This document shows, piece after piece, positions 42,701 through 50,865 of a stretch of 64,000 nt of DNA. The position numbers and the translations under genes are program-made. Under the pieces are notes generated by a model. The model was given only the letters and a program-made list of their open reading frames with translations, ran no database searches and was not told the origin of the DNA. Location of the stretch: NCBI RefSeq assembly GCF_026151205.1, contig NC_087074.1, positions 372,001 to 436,000 of the forward strand, read 5' to 3'. The first letter of the stretch is position 1. Each line of letters starts with the position of its first letter. The DNA comes from Bolinopsis microptera (lineage: Eukaryota; Ctenophora; Tentaculata; Lobata; Bolinopsidae).

Positions 42701-44975
42701 AAAACACTAATCTAACTGCGTATAATACACTAATCTAACTGCGTATAATACACTAATCTAACTGCGTATAATACACTATTCTAACTGCGTATAAAACACT
42801 AATCTAACTGCGTATAATACACTAATCTAACTCCGTATAATAATATAAAACACTATTCTAACTGCGTATAATACACTATTCTAACTGCGTATGATAATAT
42901 AATACACTATTCTAAATGCGTATAATAATATAATACACTATTCTAACTCCGTATAATAATATAAAACACTATTCTAACTGCGTATAATAATATAAAACAC
43001 TATTCTAACTGTGTATAATAATATAATACACTATTCTAACTGAGTATAATACACTATTCTAACTGCGTATAAAACACTATTCTAACTGCGTATAATACAC
43101 TAATCTAACTCCGTATAATAATATAAAACACTATTCTAACTGCGTATGATAATATAAAACACTATTCTAACTGCGTATAATAATATAATACACTATTCTA
43201 ACTGCGTATAATAATATAATACACTATTCTAACTGCGTATAATAATATAATACACTATTCTAACTGCGTATAATAATATAATACACTATTCTAACTGCGT
43301 ATAATAATATAATACACTATTCTAACTGCGTATAATAATATAATACACTATTCTAACTGCGTATAATAATATAATACTATTCTAACTGCGTATAATAATA
43401 TAATACACTATTCTAACTGCGTATAATAATATAATACACTATTCTAACTGCGTATAATAATATAATACACTATTCTAACTGCGTATAATAATATAATACT
43501 ATTCTAACTGCGTATAATAATATAATACACTATTCTAACTGCGTATAATAATATAATACACTATTCTAACTGCGTATAATACACTATTCTAACTGCGTAT
43601 AATAATATAATACACTATTCTAACTGCGTATAATAATATAACACTATTCTAACTGCGTATAATAATATAATACACTATTCTAACTGCGTATAATAATATA
43701 ATACACTATTCTAACTGCGTATAATACACTATTCTAACTGCGTATAATAATATAATACACTATTCTAACTGCGTATAATAATATAATACTATTCTAACTG
43801 CGTATAATAATATAATACACTATTCTAACTGCGTATAATAATATAATACACTATTCTAACTGCGTATAATAATATAATACACTATTCTAACTGCGTATAA
43901 TAATATAATACTATTCTAACTGCGTATAATAATATAATACACTATTCTAACTGCGTATAATAATATAATACTATTCTAACTGCGTATAATAATATAATAC
44001 ACTATTCTAACTGCGTATAATAATATAATACACTATTCTAACTGCGTATAATAATATAATACACTATTCTAACTGCGTATAATAATATAATACTATTCTA
44101 ACTGCGTATAATAATATAATACACTATTCTAACTGCGTATAATAATATAATACACTATTCTAACTGCGTATAATAATATAATACACTATTCTAACTGCGT
44201 ATAATAATATAATACTATTCTAACTGCGTATAATAATATAATACACTATTCTAACTGCGTATAATAATATAATACACTATTCTAACTGCGTATAATACAC
44301 TATTCTAACTGCGTATAATAATATAATACACTATTCTAACTGCGTATAATAATATAATACTATTCTAACTGCGTATAATAATATAATACACTATTCTAAC
44401 TGCGTATAATAATATAATACACTAATCTAACTGCGTATAATAATATAATACACTATTCTAACTGCGCATAATAATATAATACACTATTCTAACTGCGTAT
44501 AATGCGATTACTCTGTTAATCGCACAAGGAGAAGCCGAGTGCGATGACTGGTGTAATTGTATTATACAATATCAGGGGTGTAGGGTGTATCCCTGTACAA
44601 TATACATGCAATTAGATTCGCATATAACTCCACGCTTCTGGTGTTATAACCAATGGAAATAGTTTATAATCGTACCGACTATTATATGCTGTCAGTTGCT
44701 CTCAAAAAGTGGAGTTATATTAAAACTTACGAAGTAATACGAGAGGGGTGTTTGAGTAACGTGTTGTAAATACTTAACTCTGATTGGTTGCTTGTTTCAG
44801 GTGATGTAAATACTTAGCTCTGACTGGTTGCTTGTTTCAGGTGATGGAAGGGCCTGATAACGTGTTTAAATCCCTGACCGAGTATTCAGGAGAAGAGAGA
44901 GATATGTTCGTGAAGGCCCCTGACTGTAGGGTAAAGAAAGCTACTCCGCTCTACGACTGGGATGATCTTAGCTGA
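27754..44975 (+). CDS. MRPL13: Mitochondrial ribosomal protein L13 (uL13m), four exons
   Basis: Exons: 27754-27912, 29395-29550, 30903-31004 and 44841-44975, all phase 0, giving 183 residues (human 178). Diagnostic segments are RQWVLLDATGQQLEGIA, GRHKPIYSNVM joined to DAGDHVVVINTK, WWYSGYAQGHRHVYSKD, LARLHLFPGHNYPY and LTEYSGEERDMF. Spacing across the exon 1-2 and 2-3 joins matches human L13 residue for residue. It is a structural protein of the large mitoribosomal subunit. The Arg/Lys-rich N-terminus (MSHRFACTRNAKLLVTSRQW) could serve in mitochondrial import. The exon-1 donor is GTTTGT, weak but the only one that keeps the conserved spacing. Intron 3 is 13.8 kb and contains a complete gene on the other strand. 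The start, exon-1 donor, exon-4 acceptor and stop each lie in or beside a repeat array made from their own sequence. Confidence 0.93.
27895..27994. repeat. Triplicated exon-1 end and donor of MRPL13
   Basis: A 37-bp segment, TTTACAGTAACGTTATG then GTTTGTGACAATTTGTGTTA, occurs three times head to tail. The first copy contains the last codons of exon 1 and its GTTTGT donor. The other two lie in the intron, one with GTCTGT. Reading through from copy one reaches TAA at the next ACAGTAA, so downstream donors would give a truncated product. Confidence 0.9.
28062..29334. mobile_element. About 1.27-kb TIR/foldback element in MRPL13 intron 1
   Basis: The ends are inverted copies: GGGGGGGCCAATGGCATAAA at about 28066 and TTTATGCCATTGGCCCCCC ending about 29328, between TATATA flanks. 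Within, GGCATAAA-TGGAGAAAATGG is itself followed by its complement, so each terminus forms its own stem. Inner blocks (CCGAGCTCGTGTTGCAAAGG, GGCCTGCCTTCCGAGATCGC) occur at about 28375-28435, and inverted at about 28645-28730 and 28870-28940. No transposase was recognised. Right after it, a 20-bp piece of exon 2 (TATAAACACTAAACAG) is duplicated at 29345-29360. Confidence 0.75.
29575..30700. repeat. 40-bp G-rich minisatellite in MRPL13 intron 2
   Basis: About 28 units of roughly 40 bp, AGGTATAGAGGGGCTGTGAT then GGTTAAAGAGGGGCAGGGAG, with a higher-order pattern of unit variants repeated over several hundred bp. It begins about 25 nt after the exon-2 donor and has dense GGGG runs on the sense strand (possible G-quadruplexes). 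Confidence 0.95.
31150..31245. repeat. AT-rich hairpin in MRPL13 intron 3
   Basis: Nested inverted repeats: ATAACAACACTACTATAT against ATATAGTAGTATTGTTAT, with an inner stem GAAAGTATTAAAT / ATTTAATACTTTC around a TCTT loop. It may form the end of the adjacent Penelope-like element. Confidence 0.75.
31740..33003 (-). mobile_element. Penelope-like retroelement remnant (RT thumb region plus GIY-YIG endonuclease)
   Basis: Read on the minus strand. Residues from 33003 include YLDLNISIYQGKFRVTLYDK, SYPFLDGNVP and YGIFISELIRH, then, after a frame change near 32765, LVAQGFKLAALRNKFFKFY and WGKYGSDIYDEF, ending in a stop near 32620. Further on (about 32160 to 31790) another frame gives HKLFNRNTIKLSYSCLPNVG, CNCRKPEMCPLKGQC and YIGLTENTFKTRF, a Cys-rich linker followed by a GIY-YIG-type nuclease. 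RT followed by GIY-YIG is the Penelope-like arrangement. Frame shifts and stops show it is inactive. Assignment is from memory of the family motifs. Confidence 0.65.
33463..38481 (-). CDS. Cys-rich secreted, probably GPI-anchored protein, nested in MRPL13 intron 3
   Basis: Four minus-strand exons: 38481-38301, 38162-38087, 36791-36601 and 33605-33463, with GT/AG borders and matching phases (1, 2, 1), giving 196 residues. The N-terminus MRLLCVVLCCVVGAVYS is a signal peptide. The mature part has ten cysteines: C-X2-C (KKCQSC), then C-X7-C-X6-C in exon 2, GC and TC in exon 3, and C-X3-C-X6-C spanning the last junction. It ends with a Gly/Ser-containing spacer and a hydrophobic tail (LLFSSLVFLTQLIY), as expected for a GPI-attachment signal. 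Ten cysteines and a GPI tail recall Ly6/uPAR three-finger proteins, but the spacing is longer than in that family, so no family is assigned. N-glycosylation sites NLT and NYT are present. An AG lies 6 nt before the ATG. Its three introns are mostly tandem repeats. Confidence 0.75.
33620..36590. repeat. 38-bp hairpin minisatellite, about 78 units (intron 3 of the nested gene)
   Basis: Unit: TGTAACTAACTAATAGTGG then TTAGTTGACGTGTAATGCG. TAACTAAC and GTTAGTT are complementary, so each unit can fold. Each unit also contains TGACGTG, a CRE/ATF-like word, giving it about 78 times at 38-bp spacing. Variants (AATAG/AACAG, ATGCG/ATACG) alternate in blocks. It starts about 14 nt from the exon-4 acceptor and stops about 10 nt from the exon-3 donor of the minus-strand gene, so the 3-kb intron is nearly all array. 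Confidence 0.97.
36868..38100. repeat. About 24 tandem copies of the nested gene's exon-2 donor, separated by poly-C
   Basis: Units of 40-60 bp read (+ strand) CCTACTAACTCACTTCATGG, then TGAGGTTACC, then a run of 4-25 C, then GGCCCCCTAAT. On the minus strand this is GGTAACCTCACCATGAA followed by GTGAGTTAGTAGGATTAG: the last codons of exon 2 plus its splice donor. The copy at 38081-38100 is the real junction. The others are intronic repeats. The Pro-rich open frames seen on the plus strand come from the C runs and are not genes. Confidence 0.93.
38509..44505. repeat. 6-kb AT-rich minisatellite upstream of the nested gene, about 200 units
   Basis: Two unit lengths alternate: 31 bp (ACTATTCTAACTGCGTATAA then TAATATAATAC) and 20 bp lacking the internal TAATATAATA block, plus 28-29-bp forms with ATAATACTATT. 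The 20-bp form is clustered (for example 42540-42830) and almost absent after 43650. It begins about 25 nt upstream of the nested gene's ATG (minus strand) and occupies over 40% of MRPL13 intron 3. Sequence from 44506 to 44760 is unique intron with short hairpins. Confidence 0.97.
44761..44840. repeat. Duplicated 40-bp splice acceptor of MRPL13 exon 4
   Basis: Two tandem 40-bp copies, GTAAATACTTAACTCTGATT then GGTTGCTTGTTTCAG, with acceptors ending at 44800 and 44840. Use of the first would read GTG ATG TAA and stop. The second opens the conserved exon. Confidence 0.93.
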
Positions 44976-45325
44976 GATCACTTGTTACTGTATCTGAGAT
45001 CACGTGTTACTGTATCTGAGATCACGCGTTACTGTATCTGAGATCACGTGTTACTGTATCTGAGATCACGTGTTACTGTATCTGAGATCACGTGTTACTG
45101 TATCTGAGATCTCGTGTTACTGTATCTGAGATCACGAGTTACTGTATCTGAGATCACGTGTTACTGTATCTGAGATCACGTGTTACTGTATCTGAGATCA
45201 CGTGTTACTGTATCTGAGATCACGTGTTACTGTATCTGAGATCATGCGTTACTGTATTTAAGATCACGTGTTACTGTATCTGAGATCACGTGTTACTGTA
45301 TCTGAGATCACGTGTTACTGTATCA
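44973..45325. repeat. 22-bp minisatellite starting at the MRPL13 stop codon, with CACGTG in most units
   Basis: About 16 copies of TGAGATCACGTGTTACTGTATC. The first copy begins with the TGA stop itself. Most units hold the palindrome CACGTG (an E-box), spaced exactly 22 bp, about two helical turns. It probably lies in the 3' UTR. Confidence 0.94.
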
Positions 45326-45521
45326 GACATGAAACTCAGTGTGAGAGTTGGATAGATGTTTTACGAAATTTATACGAGTAATTTTATTACTGTGCTATTT
45401 CAAACACTGTACTTTCTTTTTTGTACCACGAACAGAATTTGCTTATCGCGAAAATCTTTTAAGATTTTTTGCTAAATCGATTAATAGTTGACATGCCCCC
45501 CCCCCCCCCCCCCCCCCCCAG

Positions 45522-46788
45522 TAGGGTTGCCAACCGATATTATCGGCCGATAATTTCCCAAAAATCGTTATCGATTATCGCGATAATTTTCGAGAATTAT
45601 CGCGATAATCAACAAATTTTTATTAGGGTAAAATGGCCAACATTTAACATATTTTTCGAATCCATTTCTCTGTTTGTAAAGTTAAAACCCAGTGCTAGCA
45701 TAATTTGCAGTGTACTTGGAGGTTGTATGGTCAGACCTCGTTATTGTTGTTTGTTGAAGCACGAAAAGGAACTTGCAGACTGCAACGAGACTACTAAACC
45801 CGTTGGAGCTCGCTGTGCAGTATGTTGGAGAGATATGACCGGATAACTGATGCAGTGCACGGAATTTTAGATGACTTGGAGCTAGGCAATCTAAAACTGG
45901 ATGTAGAAGAGACTGAGTTAGCTATAAAAGACATTACCAAGACTCTCGCACCGTTCAAGATTGTAACTGAGTTTTTGTGTAAAAGAGACAGCATGCTCGC
46001 TCAAGCAGAAGTGATTATTTAGTTTATTGACAGCAAGATAGAAGAGATCTGAGATAGACTCGCCAGTTTCTCGAACCCTTCTAGATAGGCTACGTACACG
46101 ATATGCCAAGAGAAAGGGCCTTCACTTCGTATCGCTGGTAAAGTTCTACTCGGACCCCGGTATTCTAGATGAAGATGTAGGACAAGAATACAGAGTTATC
46201 ACAAAGTCAACCTTGATACGTAACTCTAAGTCTCTGCACCAGCGGTTGTTCAAGCAGAAAGAGACAAACAGCGATTGAGCTTCGCATGTAGTTCGACGAT
46301 TGGTCCTCAGGACTCACAGGCGACTCCCACAATTTAAGATACCAGATTCCAATCCTATCCCGCTGACAAAAGAATTATCAGACCTACATTAGGGCAGCGA
46401 TTCGACTACGGTAGCAAGGACAGATACCCTTGCACGGGAGATAAGTCTGTTCACAGCTAACAGGCAGGAAACTGACACTATCAAAGAAATACGTCGTGCA
46501 TGTGCTGATTTATTTTTTTTAATTGTTTGCTAGAAGCAATAACATATTTTGTCTATGAAATTTGGGCTTGTTAAATAAAAGGGCAATATTGCAACTGATT
46601 CTTTAACAAAGCAATCAGCACAAGATGTAACATAGCATATGAGCATAATTCAAGTATGCAGAGTGCATATAAATATTACTTCAATTATATTGCCAAATTT
46701 ATCGCCGATAACCGATATTATCGCGATAATTTTGAAAAAATTATCGATTATCGCGATAAAAAATTTTGTACCGATAATGGCAACCCTA
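45522..46788 (+). mobile_element. hAT-type DNA transposon, 1267 bp, with 8-bp target duplication and decayed transposase
   Basis: The termini are inverted, TAGGGTTGCCA at the left and TGGCAACCCTA at the right, followed inward by ATCG-rich inverted repeats (ATTATCGCGATAAT). Both sides carry CCCCCCAG (45514-45521 and 46789-46796), an 8-bp duplication. Terminal sequence and 8-bp duplication are typical of hAT. The interior + strand has transposase remains in several frames: MLERYDRITDAVHGILDD, ITKTLAPFKIVTEFLC, then RYAKRKGLHFVSLVKFYSDP in shifted frames with stops. It is a defective copy inserted between MRPL13 and COMMD5. Confidence 0.88.
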
Positions 46789-46885
46789 CCCCCCAGTAGT
46801 TTACCATCTTCCTTATCTTGTTTCAGTTCTTTAGTTGACTAATAGATTCCTTATAACAAGTTGACTAACATCTTGTTTAGGTGTG

Positions 46886-48653
46886 ATGAGTAAATATGCG
46901 GTAGAAACTTCATTTCTAGGACACCGTGTCCCTAAAGAAGTTAAACTTTTGCTCAAACAGCTGAAAAATGTGAAAAAGGACGTATTTTCCGCCTCAATTG
47001 GTAAAACTAAAGCTTTTTTAATTAATTCGACTGATAGTTAATATTTCAAATTGTGAACCGAGAATTGCTAGTTTAAATAATGTTAACGGATTGGTTCCTC
47101 TCATACAATGCTCTTCAGACTCAGTTATAAACTACTTGGCACACGGCCAGGTTCCTGATTTTAGCACTGAACTGGATGCAAGCCGAGCAAGGACTTTGTT
47201 CGGAGGTTTCTACTGTATTATAACGAGAGCAGTACGACACATGGAACAAATGCAACAAACTACATTTGTAACTAGTCTAAAGGATATCAACCTACCAGAC
47301 CAGGTCAGACTACATTTGTAACTAGTCTATCCTACCTGACCAGGTTAGACTACATTTGTAACTAGTCTAACCTACCTGACCAGGTCAGACTACATTAGTA
47401 ACTAGTCTAACCTACCTAACCAGGTCAGACTAAATTTGTTACTAGTATAACCTACCAGACCAGGTCAGACTACATTTGTAACTAGTCTAACCTACCTGAC
47501 CAGGTTAGACTACATTTGTAACTAGTCTAACCTACCAGACCAGGTCAGACTACATTTGTAACTAGTCTAACCTACCAGACCAGGTCAGACTACATTTGTA
47601 ACTAGTCTAACCTACCTGACCAGGTCAGACTACATTTGTTACTAGTATAACCTACCTGACCAGGTCAGACTGCATTTGTAACTATTCTAACCTACCTGAC
47701 CAGGTCAGACTACATTTGTAACTAGTCTAACCTACCAGACCAGGTCAGCCTACATTTGTAACTAGTCTAACCTACCAGACCAGGTCAGACTACATTTGTA
47801 ACTAGTATAACCTACCAGACCAGGTCAGACTACATTTGTAACTAGTCTAACCTACCTGACCAGGTCAGACTACATTTGTAACTAGTCTAACCTACCAGAC
47901 CAGGTCAGACTACATTTGTAACTAGTATAACCTACCAGACCAGGTCAGACTACATTTGTAACTAGTCTAACCTACCAGACCAGGTCAGACTACATTTGTA
48001 ACTAGTCTAACCTACCAGACCAGGTTAGAATACATTTGTAACTAGTCTAACCTACCTGACAGTAAAGTAACTGTAAAAAACAAAACTGTTAACTTCAAAT
48101 ATCTGTGAATTTAAAACAGCTTACACTTTATTCGACACAAGGCTTACACTATAATTAATAATACCGGGGACGGACCTCACTTTACTATATCGTCAATTAT
48201 ACTACACTTAAATCATATCCCAGTGTCAACATCACGTGACTAAACTAGCCTATCAGAGGACTGTGTTTGAACCACGTGACCATTTATCAGTTATTTGCTG
48301 ACACATCAAGAATAGCTTGTTATCAATGTTAATCCAATAATAATAATGACTGGAAAATTCATCTTAATTTAATCTTCAGATGATGAAATGGGCCCCTATA
48401 AATAATATGACCTGTTTAGGTGACGGATAAGCTAAGGCCCCTATAAATAATATGACCTGTTTAGGTGACAGATAAGCTAGGGCCCCTATAAATATGCCCT
48501 GTTTAGGTGACGGATAAGCTGGTAGCAGTACTGTACACTAGTTCCCAGCTCACCAGGACAGACAGCCGGCCGGCAGCTAGATTTAGAGAGCTAGATTGGA
48601 GACTAGATGTGATCCTCAGTAACAATTACCTGGCTAAAGTTCTGCAGCCTGAG
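46886..48653 (+). CDS. COMMD5: COMM domain-containing protein 5, exons 1-3 (last exon not found)
   Basis: Exons: 46886-47000, 47038-47303 and 48507-48653, phases 1, 0 and 0. The encoded 176 residues align with COMMD5: TSFLGHRVPKEVKLLLKQL near the start, TTFVTSLKDINLPDQ at the end of exon 2, and the first half of the COMM domain in exon 3 (FRELDWRLDVILSNNYLAKV then LQPE). COMMD proteins assemble as a ten-subunit ring in the Commander complex for endosomal recycling. Intron 1 would be only 37 nt, which is unusual, so exon 2's start is less certain. The rest of the COMM domain (about 45 residues after LQPE) was not recognised in the following 15 kb. The gene could extend past the window, use a diverged exon, or be broken. 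The ATG lies 5 nt after CTTGTTTAG. Confidence 0.8.
47304..48060. repeat. 40-bp minisatellite copying the COMMD5 exon-2 donor, about 19 units
   Basis: Each unit is GTCAGACTACATTTGTAACT then AGTCTAACCTACCAGACCAG. The exon itself ends ACATTTGTAACTAGTCTAAA...CCTACCAGACCAG and is followed by GTCAGAC. The array units are thus exon end plus donor with the exonic AGGATATCAA segment deleted. AGACTA and TAGTCT in each unit can pair. Reading past the true donor reaches TAA after six codons. Confidence 0.95.
48061..48390. other. Unique part of COMMD5 intron 2
   Basis: No exon or element recognised. AT-rich, with two CACGTG palindromes near 48233 and 48276. Confidence 0.5.
48391..48520. repeat. Triplicated COMMD5 exon-3 acceptor
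   Basis: Three tandem copies of GGCCCCTATAAATAATATGA then CCTGTTTAG and GTGACGGATAAGCT, with AG ends at 48419, 48464 and 48506. The first two, if used, read Val-Thr-Asp-Lys-Leu and then stop at TAA within four codons. Only the third continues into the COMM domain. Confidence 0.92.
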
Positions 48654-49555
48654 GTAGGTACTGGGTAGTTACATTACATATCCTGAGGTGGGTACTGGGT
48701 AGTTACATTACATATCCTGAGGTGGGTACTGGGTAGTTACATTACATATCCTGAGGTGGGTACTGGGTAGTTACATTACATATCCTGAGGTGGGTACTGG
48801 GTAGTTACATTACATATCCTGAGGTGGGTACTGGGTAGTTACATTACATATCCTGAGGTGGGTACTGGGTAGTTACATTACATATCCTGAGGTGGGTACT
48901 GGGTAGTTACATTACATATCCTGAGGTGGGTACTGGGTAGTTACATTACATATCCTGAGGTGGGTACTGGGTAGTTACATTACATATCCTGAGGTGGGTA
49001 CTGGGTAGTTACATTACATATCCTGAGGTGGGTACTGGGTAGTTACATTACATATCCTGAGGTGGGTACTGGGTAGTTACATTACATATCCTGAGGTGGG
49101 TACTGGGTAGTTACATTACATATCCTGAGGTGGGTACTGGGTAGTTACATTACATATCCTGAGGTGGGTACTGGGTAGTTACATTACATATCCTGAGGTG
49201 GGTACTGGGTAGTTACATTACATATCCTGAGGTGGGTACTGGGTAGTTACATTACATATCCTGAGGTGGGTACTGGGTAGTTACATTACATATCCTGAGG
49301 TGGGTACTGGGTAGTTACATTACATATCCTGAGGTGGGTACTGGGTAGTTACATTACATATCCTGAGGTGGGTACTGGGTAGTTACATTACATATCCTGA
49401 GGTGGGTACTGGGTAGTTACATTACATATCCTGAGGTGGGTACTGGGTAGTTACATTACATATCCTGAGGTGGGTACTGGGTAGTTACATTACATATCCT
49501 GAGGTGGGTACTGGGTAGTTACATTACATATCCTGAGGTGGGTACTGGGTAGTTA
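48648..49555. repeat. 34-bp minisatellite copying the COMMD5 exon-3 donor, about 26 units
   Basis: Unit: CCTGAGGTGGGTACTGGG then TAGTTACATTACATAT. The first copy includes the last two codons of exon 3 (CCT GAG) and its donor GTAGGT; all later copies have GTGGGT. The array is almost perfectly homogeneous, which suggests recent expansion. Reading through the donor stops at TAG after four codons. Confidence 0.96.
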
Positions 49556-49559
49556 CTAT

Positions 49560-50035
49560 AATGGCGCAGGAGGGTCAACCTGAAAAGAACATTGCTTGAC
49601 CCTCCTGCCCCACCGCATGGATCAGGAGGTTCATTTCAGAAACAGTGCTTGACCCTCCTGCCCCACCACATGGATCAGGAGGTTCATTTCAGAAAAAACA
49701 GTGCTTGACCCTCCTGCCCCACCACATGGATCAGGAGGTTCATTTCAGAAAAAACAGTGCTTGACCCTCCTGCCCCACCACATGGATTACGGGGGTCATT
49801 TGAACCCACAAGACCATGTGCACTTATTTCTACATCGCGCGCGATACGTGAGTGCGTGATTACATGAAATCTTACCGCGCCCTACGCCAAGTAGACGAAA
49901 AGCGTGGTCGAAGAGCGAGAGTCGGTACAATAAATAAAACGAGAGTTGGTACATTTAACTGGCATTTTTTAACCGTGGTACAATCAGAATTGCATACAGC
50001 CGACACAGGATGAGGGGGGGGGGGGGGGGGCAATG
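49560..50035. repeat. 56-bp tandem repeat (about 4 copies) and poly-G
   Basis: Units TGCTTGACCCTCCTGCCCCA + CCACATGGATCAGGAGGTTC + ATTTCAGAAAAAACAG at 49592-49790, preceded by the inverted word GGCGCAGGAGGGTCAA. A run of about 18 G lies near 50011. No gene seen. Confidence 0.85.
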
Positions 50036-50039
50036 ACTA

Positions 50040-50305
50040 CTGATGGAGACTTTTGAGCACCAATGGGGACGAAAATCATAGGGACTGAAGGTCAAATCGC
50101 TGGTGAAATTTTCCATTTGTCCCCATAAGTACCCAAAGTTTTGGCGAGTTTTATGTAGTTTTGATATTATCTTTTATTAAATGACTTCTAAAGGAGACTT
50201 TTGGGTACCAATGGGGGCTAAAAATCTTGGAGACTTGAGGTTAAATTGCTGGCGAAATTCTGCACTTGTCCCCAAAGTACCCAAAGTCATTGGCTCCCCC
50301 CCCCC
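50040..50305. repeat. Imperfect direct duplication of about 110 bp
   Basis: GGAGACTTTTGAGCACCAAT + GGGGAC at about 50046 and GGAGACTTTTGGGTACCAAT + GGGGGC at about 50192 open two related blocks, each ending TTGTCCCC...AGTACCCAAAG. About 80-85% identical by eye; old duplication. Short acceptor-like sequences follow near 50361 and 50513, but no exon could be assigned. Confidence 0.7.
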
Positions 50306-50712
50306 TCCCCCGGGTGAGGTGACGGAGAAAAATAAACTGAGCTCAAGGCTACATTTCCAGATATCCCGCCAGGGCACCGTCGCTCATGCTGCAAAGTGTG
50401 TTGAGAGATGCCCACGTCATCACACGTAAACTGTGTCACGAATACCTGAAATGCAGACGTGCATCAAGAACAAACATAACTCTGATCTATATTTTTCATA
50501 AAACTTTCAGGATTTGCCAATGAGGGAAAAGACAGCACTGTCCGAGAAGCTAGAAATGCATGAATCATAGGTGACATGGATAGGGGTAAGAAGTTTTTAA
50601 AGTAGTAGTAGTAAATCTTTCAAAGTACGAAATATCTCTTTAAAAGAGCATCCTAGGCACCTTATAGATATTAAAACGCATAAAAAAGAAAACAAAAACA
50701 TCAACCATCTTC

Positions 50713-50865
50713 TAACTTCTTCCATTCCTCCCTATCTAAAGCCAAAAATCTAAGGTCTTCGAAATCAGTCAAATTCTTAAGTCTAATATCAAGATTTCTA
50801 CTAGTCAAGTCTTTTCTAATAACATCTAATAAGTTTAAACATGGTCTACCCCGTCTCCCTTCCAT
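50713..50865 (-). mobile_element. LINE fragment (C-terminal end of ORF2)
   Basis: Minus-strand reading gives KGRRGRPCLNLLDVIRKDL, then DFEDLRFLALDREEWKKL, a motif typical of the extreme C-terminus of LINE ORF2 proteins (GRP...D.R..L..A.DR..W). Only the tail is present, as expected for a 5'-truncated copy. Confidence 0.6.

Noticed and set aside
50340-50580. Possible last exons of COMMD5 or another gene
   Set aside because: AG-preceded segments exist, but the phase-0 frame stops early and the alternative frame does not convincingly align with the COMM domain.
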